A DNA stretch of 13,882 nt, taken from assembly GCA_002427615.1 (NCBI GenBank), contig DIFH01000023.1, forward strand, positions 19,882 to 33,763, read 5' to 3'. This DNA comes from Paludibacter sp. UBA5753 (lineage in GTDB: Bacteria; Bacteroidota; Bacteroidia; Bacteroidales; Paludibacteraceae). Position 1 is the first letter of the stretch, and each line of letters starts with the position of its first letter. The translations under genes and the position numbers were made by a program. The notes below the pieces were generated by a model that did no database searches, was not told the origin of the DNA, and saw only the letters and a list, made by a program, of their open reading frames with translations. This document shows, piece after piece, positions 1 to 6,560 of this stretch.

Positions 1-45
1 AGGTAAAGTCGAGACAGGTAAAGTCGAGACAGGTAAAGTCGAGAC
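1..45. repeat. 15-bp tandem repeat, three perfect copies
   Basis: The unit aggtaaagtcgagac occurs three times head to tail with no mismatch. It starts exactly at the first base of the window, so the array may continue to the left. A partial echo (aca) follows the third copy. The unit length is a multiple of three. Two plus-strand frames are open through the repeats: one would give repeated GKVET and the other repeated VKSRQ ending in a stop at 69-71. A coding origin (the tail of a gene to the left) therefore cannot be excluded, but I see no evidence for it. There are no spacers between the copies, so this is not a CRISPR array. Confidence 0.9.
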
Positions 46-101
46 ACAGCAAGGGAGAATTAAATATTTGATATTAAATTATTTCTTTAAAACTTTAACA
101 A

Positions 102-1262
102 TTACAGCGAACCCTGTTTTCCTTCTTTGGAAGTTAGGGGGCTGAATAGTCCATCTATCGCGTCCGTCATTCCCGACCATGCGTATTTTTGCTTTTCCAC
201 TTTGATATTTTCAATAAATTCATCCGAACGGTTATTGGTATAAAAATCGACCAGCGCATCGGCAATTTGTTTTGGTTCCACATCGACCACATATCCCACT
301 TTCCCATGCGGGACAATTTCGGCTAATCCGCCTACATTTGTAACCAACATAGGCTTATCGAAATGATAAGCAATCTGGCTCACACCGCTTTGCGTAGCAG
401 TTCGGTAGGGTTGTGCCACAATATCAGAAACACTGAAATAATTTCGTACATCATTGTCGGGAATAAACATTGTGCGCAATTCAATAAAATTATCCAATTT
501 AAGTTTGGCGATTAAATGCAAATAAGGTTCGGGATTTTCGTAGAACTCGCCTGCAATTATAAGTTTCAGCGGAAACTGACGCAACCTTTCATCTGCAAAA
601 GCCTCAAGCAACAAATCCAACCCTTTATACTGGCGGATAAATCCAAAAAACAAGATATACGAATTTTGTTCATGTAATCCCAATTTCATAGCCGCCGTTT
701 TTTTGTCCAACGCATCGCCATAATGATCGTAAATGGGATGTGGTGAAACTTTTTTGGGTTTATTTGTTTTATCAAAACTTTTAACATCTTCGATTACAGA
801 ATCAGCCATCACTACAAATCCGTCCATCGCATTCACGAAATACCGGGGAAACAATTTGTCGAGTATGGTTGGCTCGTGGGGTATCATATTGTGTATAAGC
901 GCCACCATTTTTGTATTCGAATTGCGGGCAAAGCGCGCTATCGTTCCGAAACACGGAGCTACAAAAGCCATCCAGTAACTGAAAATAATTTTGTCGGGCG
1001 ATTTCTTTTTTATTTCGCGACCGGTTTTAATCCACGAAACCGGATTTAAAGAATTAATCCTGCGATGAATTTTTAAATCGACAGGGGCCTTCTCTCCCGA
1101 AAATTGTGTTTTACCGGGGAACAGAAAAGACGGATATTGCAGCGAGAAGGTGTAAATTTCAACCTCGTGTCCTTGCTTGCTGTATTCCCGTGCCAAGCGT
1201 TCGTTATATGCCGCCAGCCCTCCCCTGTATGGATATGTTGTGCCAACAATAATTATTTTCAT
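102..1262 (-). CDS. Glycosyltransferase family 4 (GT-B fold)
   Basis: The 386-residue product is a predicted cytoplasmic or membrane-associated glycosyltransferase that transfers a sugar from a nucleotide-sugar donor, probably for surface polysaccharide or glycan synthesis. The exact donor and acceptor cannot be read from the sequence. The N-terminal domain starts with MKIIIVGTTYPYRGGLAAYN, with the glycine-rich loop of the GT-B fold at residues 14-15. The C-terminal donor domain has FFGFIRQYKG at 205-214, TQSGVSQIAY at 290-299 and GGLAEIV at 311-317, with the conserved acidic E315. I chose the ATG at 1262 because it places the first beta strand at the N-terminus. An upstream in-frame ATG at 1307 would add 15 residues without family character. 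Residues 374-384 are encoded by a REP-like repeat (111-143), so the natural C-terminus was probably near residue 373. No polysaccharide neighbours are visible in the window. Family assignment is firm; the specific role is unknown. Confidence 0.88.
   Translation of the reverse strand: MKIIIVGTTYPYRGGLAAYNERLAREYSKQGHEVEIYTFSLQYPSFLFPGKTQFSGEKAPVDLKIHRRINSLNPVSWIKTGREIKKKSPDKIIFSYWMAFVAPCFGTIARFARNSNTKMVALIHNMIPHEPTILDKLFPRYFVNAMDGFVVMADSVIEDVKSFDKTNKPKKVSPHPIYDHYGDALDKKTAAMKLGLHEQNSYILFFGFIRQYKGLDLLLEAFADERLRQFPLKLIIAGEFYENPEPYLHLIAKLKLDNFIELRTMFIPDNDVRNYFSVSDIVAQPYRTATQSGVSQIAYHFDKPMLVTNVGGLAEIVPHGKVGYVVDVEPKQIADALVDFYTNNRSDEFIENIKVEKQKYAWSGMTDAIDGLFSPLTSKEGKQGSL
111..143 (-). repeat. REP-like C-rich/G-rich repeat inside the 3' end of the glycosyltransferase gene
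   Basis: Read on the minus strand, this stretch begins AGCCCCCTAAC and continues with a small stem, TTCC-AAAG-AAGGAA. It has the same layout as the left arm of the inverted repeat between parC and glyS at 4651-4682 (AGCCCCCAATCCCCGAAGG): a C-rich block, an AT step, a second C-rich block, a short loop and a G-rich block. It supplies codons for residues 374-384 of the glycosyltransferase, just before the stop. Similar C-rich/G-rich dispersed repeats are common in Bacteroidota genomes; that statement comes from general knowledge and was not searched here. Confidence 0.5.
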
Positions 1263-1558
1263 GGTGTTTTGTGTTGTTTCAATCTGATTTACGCGTAAAA
1301 AAATCATCTCGTTTTATTCGTTTTTACAAATGCAAATCTCAGTTATTAGCGATATGCAAATGTACGAAATTATTCAGTTGGAGTTAATTTAAACCGTTTG
1401 ATTTTTTTCGGGCTTCCCATTCTTAGCTAAAACTCCTCCTACTTTTCAAAAAAAAATGAACTAATTTTCAATTTTTTGGGCAAATAATTTTATTTGTCGC
1501 TGAAAAATCATTTAATTTGTGGTCTGAAAAAAATTGAACAAAATAAATAAATATCGCA
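1263..1558. other. AT-rich divergent spacer between the glycosyltransferase gene and the small membrane-protein gene
   Basis: This roughly 296-bp stretch is AT-rich. It holds the minus-strand -7 box at 1357-1364, the ATGCAAAT direct repeat, and further right a run of A/T tracts. For the plus-strand small gene the best -7 candidate is TTAATTTG at 1512-1519, one mismatch from TAnnTTTG, with TTG at 1494-1496. The 15-bp spacer there is shorter than usual, so the call is weak. I see no other gene, tRNA or terminator. Confidence 0.5.
1357..1364 (-). promoter_or_regulatory. Bacteroidota -7 promoter box for the glycosyltransferase gene
   Basis: On the minus strand the box reads TACATTTG, a full match to TAnnTTTG, followed by C. 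It lies about 95 bp upstream of the chosen ATG and 49 bp upstream of the alternative ATG at 1307. No TTG is seen at the expected -33 distance. An 8-bp direct repeat, ATGCAAAT, at 1330-1337 and 1354-1361 overlaps the box. The assignment is by motif only. Confidence 0.4.
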
Positions 1559-1729
1559 ATGAAAAACTTATTGAAAAACCTGGGTCCAATTATGATATTG
1601 ATTGGAGTGATAATATTGGCAATATACTTCTTTACCCAGTCAAGTTCAAACACTTATCTTGCATCCGCCGGCATCATCATGGTTGTAGGATTTTTTACCC
1701 ATATTTTTACTAATAAAAAAATCGAGTAG
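1559..1729 (+). CDS. Small two-helix inner-membrane protein, function unknown
   Basis: This 56-residue ORF is below usual length cut-offs but looks real. It starts MKNLLKNLGPIMILIGVI. Two hydrophobic stretches, about residues 8-26 and 33-49, are joined by a short polar turn (TQSSSNTY) and followed by a basic tail (TNKKIE). That is the layout of a helical hairpin with both ends on the same side, probably cytoplasmic because the lysines are at both ends. The stop codon is followed by a good intrinsic terminator, and the bases before the ATG are A-rich (aaataaataaatatcgca), as is common for Bacteroidota starts. Short two-helix proteins of this kind recur in Bacteroidales genomes from memory, without a known function. 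It stands alone: convergent with parC and divergent from the glycosyltransferase gene. Confidence 0.75.
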   Translation: MKNLLKNLGPIMILIGVIILAIYFFTQSSSNTYLASAGIIMVVGFFTHIFTNKKIE

Positions 1730-1740
1730 TTATTTTAAAA

Positions 1741-1785
1741 AAAACTAAAAAGCCGGCACACTATTGTTCCGGCTTTCTGTTTTTG
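1741..1785. terminator. Bidirectional intrinsic terminator between the small membrane-protein gene and parC
   Basis: An 8-bp perfect stem (AAAGCCGG at 1749-1756, CCGGCTTT at 1769-1776) closes a 12-base loop. On the plus strand the stem is followed by CTGTTTTTG. On the minus strand it is followed by TTTTAGTTTTTTTT. It can therefore end transcripts from both converging genes. Confidence 0.85.
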
Positions 1786-1801
1786 TATGAGTCTGTAAAA
1801 T

Positions 1802-4636
1802 TCAGAACAAGGTCAATTGCCCGGTAATATCATCAAGAAGGCGGCTCTGATCCACGATATTATCATCCGGTAATGTTGAATCGTTTTCGGTCGGTTGAAT
1901 CGTTTTTTTCTTCTTCGATTTTACAATTTTCTCTTCATTAACTTCGGATTTTTCAACTTCAACATCTTCGGCGCTTACATCTTCTTCAACATCCTGATTA
2001 TCCACCTCTTCTGAGTTCGGAACATTTTCATTTCCATTATTATCCCTTGTGGGAGCAAAGCGCACAGGTTCAAGTTCGTTAATAGCTTCCACTTCAAAAG
2101 TCGTTAACCGTTTTCCTTTGGCTTTAAAACTCTTCACCCCTATAAATTCTTCTACATCCACCACCAATGCTTCGCGGAAAGCATCGTTACCGCCAAATAC
2201 CACTTCGAAACGCGGATAATCTACATCCGACATTAACATTAAGCGCGATTCAGGATTATCGCCCAAAAAGTTCTGCTTCTTTTGGCTTGGTTCAAGCTGG
2301 AAACGTTTTAAATAATAATATTTTTGTTCGGCATCGTACAGCGCCACCGACCAAACTTTATTCGAATCGAATTTTTCAATAATCATTATATCTTTCTCAT
2401 AATGATTACTTAAATCAAAATTGGAAGTATAATATTCGCCTTTCGACGATACGACCAGAATCAAATCTTCGCTCAGAAATTCGCCCAGATATTCCCCTCG
2501 ATTGTCGTAATTCAGGCGCAACACGTCGCGGTCGAACCAAACCTGACGTCCTCCAAGTGTAGACCCGCCCTTTTGTTTCAGGGCAATTTTATGAATATCG
2601 TTTTTAGTCAAAATATTACCCAATGACTGACGTCCCTTGATAGCAATTTCGCTGAAATTTTTCTCGAAAACCAACTTGTTCAGACGCGGCTTTGGTTTCA
2701 GCGTTACGCGGATTACTTCGGCTTCGCCGTTTGGATTCACTGTGAAATAAATCACTCTCGAACCTGCCGTACCCTGTGTGATGTCGTACTCTTTGTCGCG
2801 TGTAATACCATTCACAGCAAAACGTTTGATGTAATACGGACCGGTTTTCCCATCACGATAAACAGTATTGTAAACCGTGCGTTTATCGTTCTTTTTAAAC
2901 ACGTCCAAATGCAGGATGTTTTTCCCGACAAACATTTTATCTGCAACTTTTACAATTTTATATTTCCCATCTTTAAAGAAAATAATGATGTCATCAATGT
3001 CGGAACAACTACAAACAAATTCATCCTTGCGTAACGATGTTCCGATAAAACCTTCTTCGCGGTTGACATACAATTTCTCGTTGGCTTCCACCACTTTGGC
3101 TGCTACAATGGTTTCAAAATTGCGAATTTCGGTACGACGCGGAAAATCTTTACCGTATTTATTTTTTAAACTTTCGTACCAGAAAATGGTGTAATCGACC
3201 AAATTTGCCAACTGGTAATCAATTTCATCAATCTTTTTCTGAATGGCAATCAAGGTGTCGTTCGCTTTGTCGGAATCAAATTTAGTGATACGCATCATCT
3301 TAATTTCGAGCAGTTTCAAAAAATCTTCCCGTGTAATTTCACGAATAAAATCTTTTTTGAAAGGCTCTAACCGCTTGTCGATATGCGAAATTACTTCGTC
3401 TTGCGAAGTACTGTCTTCAAAACCTTTATCTTTGTAAATACGGTTTTCGATGAATATTTTTTCGAGCGAAGTGAAGAACAATTGTTCGAGCAATTCTCCT
3501 TTTTGAATTTCAAGTTCTGCCTGCAACAAATTTTTGGTATGTTCGCAACTGATGCGTAACATTTCGCTCACACCCAAAAAGCGTGGCTTATTGTCGTGAA
3601 TTACACAACAATTGGGCGAAATGCTGAGTTCACAATCGGTAAAAGCATAAAGTGCGTCGATGGTTTTATCGGAAGAAGAACCCGGCAATAAATGCACAAG
3701 AATTTCAACGTTAGCGGATGTGTTATCATCCACTTTACGGATTTTGATTTTTCCCTTATCGCTGGCACGGATAATCGATTCAATGAGTTTGGAAGTATTG
3801 GTGCCAAAAGGAATTTCGGTGATAACAAGGGTTTTGTTATCAAGTTTGCCGATTTTAGCACGAATTTTTACCGCGCCGCCGCGTTCACCATCGTTGTATC
3901 GACTCACATCGATGGAAGCGCCCGTTTGAAAATCGGGGTAGAGCACAAAATCCTCTCCACGTAAATAAGCAATGCAGGCATCGAGCAGTTCGTTGAAATT
4001 ATGAGGCAGAATTTTGGAATTCAACCCCACGGCTATCCCTTCAACTCCCTGCGCCAAAAGCAAAGGAAATTTTACAGGCAAAGCAACCGGCTCTTTATTC
4101 CGACCATCGTAGGATGAACGCCATTCGGTGGTTTTCGGATTGAAAACCGTTTCGAGGGCAAATTTTGAAAGTCGGGCTTCGATATAACGTGGAGCGGCAG
4201 CGCCATCGCCGGTAAGAATATTTCCCCAGTTTCCCTGACAATCGATCAGCAAATCTTTTTGTCCGAGTTGTACCAGCGCATCGCCAATGGACGCATCGCC
4301 ATGCGGATGAAACTGCATGGTGTGGCCCACAATGTTGGCCACTTTGTTGTAGCGTCCATCGTCCAACCGTTTCATGGAGTGGAGAATCCGGCGCTGAACA
4401 GGTTTCAGTCCATCGTAAATATCGGGTACGGCGCGCTCCAGAATTACATACGAGGCATAATCGAGAAACCAGTTCTGGTACATGCTCGTGAGATGATGCT
4501 TAACTGCCTCATCTGTAATTTTCGGCACTTTATATTTTGAATGCGCAGCAGATTCAGCATCGTTCACGATTTCTTCAGCTGCGCCAGCTATTTCGTTTTC
4601 TTCGTTTTCAGTTTCTATTATTTCGTCGGTGCTCAT
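1802..4636 (-). CDS. parC: DNA topoisomerase IV subunit A (ParC; GyrA/ParC family)
   Basis: The 944-residue breakage-reunion subunit of a type IIA topoisomerase would decatenate chromosomes together with ParE (not in this window). I see LKPVQRRILHSM in the N-terminal helices, then FHPHGDASIGDALV (the quinolone-pocket region), then AAAPRYIEARLSKFA, where Y151 is the predicted catalytic tyrosine. A central coiled-coil-like segment follows, then a C-terminal DNA-wrapping domain. The protein ends in an acidic and lysine-rich low-complexity tail of about 75 residues and the terminal motif QLTLF. I see no GyrA-box (QRRGGKG type), which favours ParC over GyrA; the sequence also resembles the Bacteroidota ParC type I know. 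I chose the ATG at 4636. Reading from an in-frame TTG at 4660 would add eight residues encoded partly by the inverted-repeat arm. Two local features stand out: alanine at the position of E. coli GyrA S83, and the clamp-like C-terminus. Confidence 0.92.
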   Translation of the reverse strand: MSTDEIIETENEENEIAGAAEEIVNDAESAAHSKYKVPKITDEAVKHHLTSMYQNWFLDYASYVILERAVPDIYDGLKPVQRRILHSMKRLDDGRYNKVANIVGHTMQFHPHGDASIGDALVQLGQKDLLIDCQGNWGNILTGDGAAAPRYIEARLSKFALETVFNPKTTEWRSSYDGRNKEPVALPVKFPLLLAQGVEGIAVGLNSKILPHNFNELLDACIAYLRGEDFVLYPDFQTGASIDVSRYNDGERGGAVKIRAKIGKLDNKTLVITEIPFGTNTSKLIESIIRASDKGKIKIRKVDDNTSANVEILVHLLPGSSSDKTIDALYAFTDCELSISPNCCVIHDNKPRFLGVSEMLRISCEHTKNLLQAELEIQKGELLEQLFFTSLEKIFIENRIYKDKGFEDSTSQDEVISHIDKRLEPFKKDFIREITREDFLKLLEIKMMRITKFDSDKANDTLIAIQKKIDEIDYQLANLVDYTIFWYESLKNKYGKDFPRRTEIRNFETIVAAKVVEANEKLYVNREEGFIGTSLRKDEFVCSCSDIDDIIIFFKDGKYKIVKVADKMFVGKNILHLDVFKKNDKRTVYNTVYRDGKTGPYYIKRFAVNGITRDKEYDITQGTAGSRVIYFTVNPNGEAEVIRVTLKPKPRLNKLVFEKNFSEIAIKGRQSLGNILTKNDIHKIALKQKGGSTLGGRQVWFDRDVLRLNYDNRGEYLGEFLSEDLILVVSSKGEYYTSNFDLSNHYEKDIMIIEKFDSNKVWSVALYDAEQKYYYLKRFQLEPSQKKQNFLGDNPESRLMLMSDVDYPRFEVVFGGNDAFREALVVDVEEFIGVKSFKAKGKRLTTFEVEAINELEPVRFAPTRDNNGNENVPNSEEVDNQDVEEDVSAEDVEVEKSEVNEEKIVKSKKKKTIQPTENDSTLPDDNIVDQSRLLDDITGQLTLF

Positions 4637-4650
4637 GGAGAAGTATTTGT

Positions 4651-4757
4651 TAGCCCCCAATCCCCGAAGGGGGAGTAAAAAGACTTAGTTTCGTAAAATA
4701 TTCGTTATTTGTTCAATAAGCAACTTTTAAAGTCCCCTTTTAAAGGATTTAGGGGTT
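4651..4757. repeat. Imperfect inverted repeat (REP/MITE-like) in the parC-glyS spacer
   Basis: The left arm at 4651-4682 begins tagcccccaatccccgaagg. The right arm at 4724-4757 ends ggatttaggggtt and, reverse-complemented, begins aacccctaaatcc. The two align over about 32-34 bases with several mismatches and small gaps; the conserved blocks are CCCC, AATCC, AAGGGG, GA and TAAAAG. About 41 bp of AT-rich DNA lies between the arms. The left arm alone folds as TCCCC-CTTC-GGGGA on the minus strand. There is no transposase, and no target-site duplication was identified. The left arm ends 14 bp upstream of the parC ATG, so it should be in the parC mRNA leader. Confidence 0.7.
4693..4723 (-). promoter_or_regulatory. 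Candidate parC promoter between the repeat arms
   Basis: On the minus strand, TTG at 4723-4721 is separated by 20 bp from TATTTTAC at 4700-4693, which matches TAnnTTTG in all but the last two bases. If used, it would place the left repeat arm in the parC 5' leader. This is the best candidate in the spacer but a weak match. Confidence 0.3.
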
Positions 4758-4797
4758 TCTTTTTCGGATTCAATCGACAAAAATACAAAAAAAACAG

Positions 4798-4805
4798 TAA
4801 CTTTG
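4798..4805 (+). promoter_or_regulatory. Bacteroidota -7 promoter box for glyS
   Basis: TAACTTTG followed by C is a full match to TAnnTTTG and lies 69 bp upstream of the glyS ATG. No TTG is present at the usual -33 spacing; the upstream DNA is a run of A's. The box is about 40 bp downstream of the right arm of the inverted repeat. Confidence 0.55.
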
Positions 4806-4874
4806 CACTTCTTTTTTACGGACAATTTTAATCATAATTTGTCTTTTCTGCTTATAACTCGTAACTAAATATTT

Positions 4875-6422
4875 ATGGCTTCTCAAGAAGATGTTTTTAA
4901 AAAACTGATCGCGCATTGCAAGGAATATGGTTTTGTATTCCCTTCGAGTGAAATTTACGACGGACTGGGCGCCGTTTACGACTACGGTCAGAATGGCGTG
5001 GAACTCAAAAACAATATCAAGAAATACTGGTGGGACAGCATGGTGTTGCTCAACGAAAATGTAGTGGGGCTGGATGCCGCCATTTTCATGCACCCGACAA
5101 CCTGGAAAGCTTCCGGTCATGTCGATGCGTTCAACGATCCGTTGATCGACAACAAAGACAGTAAAAAACGTTACCGTGCCGACGTACTGATAGAGGAATT
5201 GCTCGCAAAATACGACGACAAAATAGAAAAAGAAGTGGAGAAAGCTGCCAAACGCTTTGGCGAAAGTTTTGATGCCGACATGTTCCGTCAAACCAATCCT
5301 CGCGTAATGGAACATCAAGCTAAACGTGACGAAATTCACGGCCGGTTTGTAAAAGCGTTGAACGACAATGATCTTGTCGAATTGAAAGCCATAATAGAAG
5401 ATTACGATGTGGTTTGTCCGATAAGCGGCACCAAAAACTGGACAGATGTCCGCCAGTTTAACCTGATGTTTTCCACCGAAATGGGTTCTACAGCCGATGG
5501 AGCTATGAAAATTTACCTTCGGCCCGAAACGGCTCAAGGTATTTTCGTCAACTTTCTGAACGTGCAAAAAACAGGACGCATGAAAATTCCGTTTGGTATT
5601 TGCCAGATAGGAAAAGCCTTCCGGAATGAAATCGTCGCCCGGCAGTTTATTTTCCGCATGCGTGAATTCGAACAGATGGAAATGCAGTTCTTTGTCCGTC
5701 CGGGTGAAGAAATGAAATGGTTCGAACACTGGAAAGAATTCCGCCTGAAATGGCACAAAGCGCTTGGGCTCGGCGACCAGAAATATCGTTTCCACGACCA
5801 CGACAAATTGGCGCATTATGCCAATGCCGCTACCGATATTGAATTCGAAATGCCTTTCGGATTCAAGGAAGTGGAAGGAATCCACTCGCGTACCGACTTC
5901 GACCTGAGCAGCCATGAGAAATTTTCGGGCAAGAATATCAAATACTTCGATCCTGAAATCAATCAATCGTACACTCCGTACGTTATCGAAACATCCATTG
6001 GCGTGGATCGTACGTTTTTGTCGATTATGGCGGCTTCGTACCACGAAGAAAAGCTTGAAGGTGGCGACAGCCGTGTGGTTCTTTCCTTGCCTCCGGTTTT
6101 AGCTCCGGTAAAAGCGGCTATTTTGCCCTTGGTAAAAAAGGACGGTCTTCCAGAAAAGGCACGTGAAATTATGAACGACCTGAAGTTCGATTTCAAATGT
6201 GCCTACGACGAAAAAGATTCCATCGGGAAACGTTACCGTCGCCAGGATGCTATCGGAACGCCTTTCTGTATTACCGTGGATCATCAAACTCTCGCAGACA
6301 ATACCGTAACAATCCGTTACCGAGACACCATGTTGCAGGAACGTATTGCCATTACCGATTTGCACAAAATTATCGGCGACCTGGTGAACATGAAGAATCT
6401 GTTTAGAAAAATTGTAGGATAA
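4875..6422 (+). CDS. glyS: Glycine--tRNA ligase (homodimeric, class II)
   Basis: The 515-residue cytoplasmic enzyme charges tRNA-Gly with glycine using ATP. It is the single-chain alpha2 type shared with eukaryotes, archaea and some bacteria, not the alpha2beta2 GlyQ/GlyS type. Visible features in order are: HPTTWKASGHVDAFNDPL at 73-90 in the motif 1 region; a helical insertion at about 95-180; RPETAQG at 216-222; motif 2 around GKAFRNEI at 246-253; FFVRP at 272-276; motif 3 ETSIGVDRT at 372-380; and an anticodon-binding domain from about 405 to the end. The length is normal for the family in Bacteroidota. The ATG follows an AT-rich leader with no Shine-Dalgarno sequence. It is transcribed away from parC and converges on the TonB receptor gene. 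It is intact and monocistronic as far as visible. The symbol glyQS is sometimes used for this form. Confidence 0.96.
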   Translation: MASQEDVFKKLIAHCKEYGFVFPSSEIYDGLGAVYDYGQNGVELKNNIKKYWWDSMVLLNENVVGLDAAIFMHPTTWKASGHVDAFNDPLIDNKDSKKRYRADVLIEELLAKYDDKIEKEVEKAAKRFGESFDADMFRQTNPRVMEHQAKRDEIHGRFVKALNDNDLVELKAIIEDYDVVCPISGTKNWTDVRQFNLMFSTEMGSTADGAMKIYLRPETAQGIFVNFLNVQKTGRMKIPFGICQIGKAFRNEIVARQFIFRMREFEQMEMQFFVRPGEEMKWFEHWKEFRLKWHKALGLGDQKYRFHDHDKLAHYANAATDIEFEMPFGFKEVEGIHSRTDFDLSSHEKFSGKNIKYFDPEINQSYTPYVIETSIGVDRTFLSIMAASYHEEKLEGGDSRVVLSLPPVLAPVKAAILPLVKKDGLPEKAREIMNDLKFDFKCAYDEKDSIGKRYRRQDAIGTPFCITVDHQTLADNTVTIRYRDTMLQERIAITDLHKIIGDLVNMKNLFRKIVG

Positions 6423-6529
6423 AATTCGTACTCTTTATAAAGTATAAAACAGGGATGGGCATGAACCCTTATCCCAACACGAAAGAAGCTTTAGATTATA
6501 CAAAATACAAGGCAAAACTACTGATAACT

Positions 6530-6549
6530 AAAAAGTAAGCAAAGCTTAC
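6530..6549 (-). terminator. Intrinsic terminator of the TonB receptor gene
   Basis: On the minus strand a perfect 6-bp stem GTAAGC-TTT-GCTTAC (6549-6535) is followed by TTTTTAG. It lies 12 bp after the receptor stop codon. On the plus strand no T-run follows, so glyS has no evident intrinsic terminator here. Confidence 0.65.
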
Positions 6550-6560
6550 AGAATCGGGGT

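Noticed and set aside
1..45. CRISPR array
   Set aside because: The repeats are contiguous with no spacers and are too short.
4637..4660. TTG start extending ParC by eight residues
   Set aside because: The extension is encoded partly by the inverted-repeat arm; the ATG at 4636 is a better start.
4770..6044. 424-codon open frame on the minus strand opposite glyS
   Set aside because: It lies antisense to a clearly conserved glycyl-tRNA synthetase. The translation (rich in F, H and V) shows no domain, and long antisense frames arise from codon usage.
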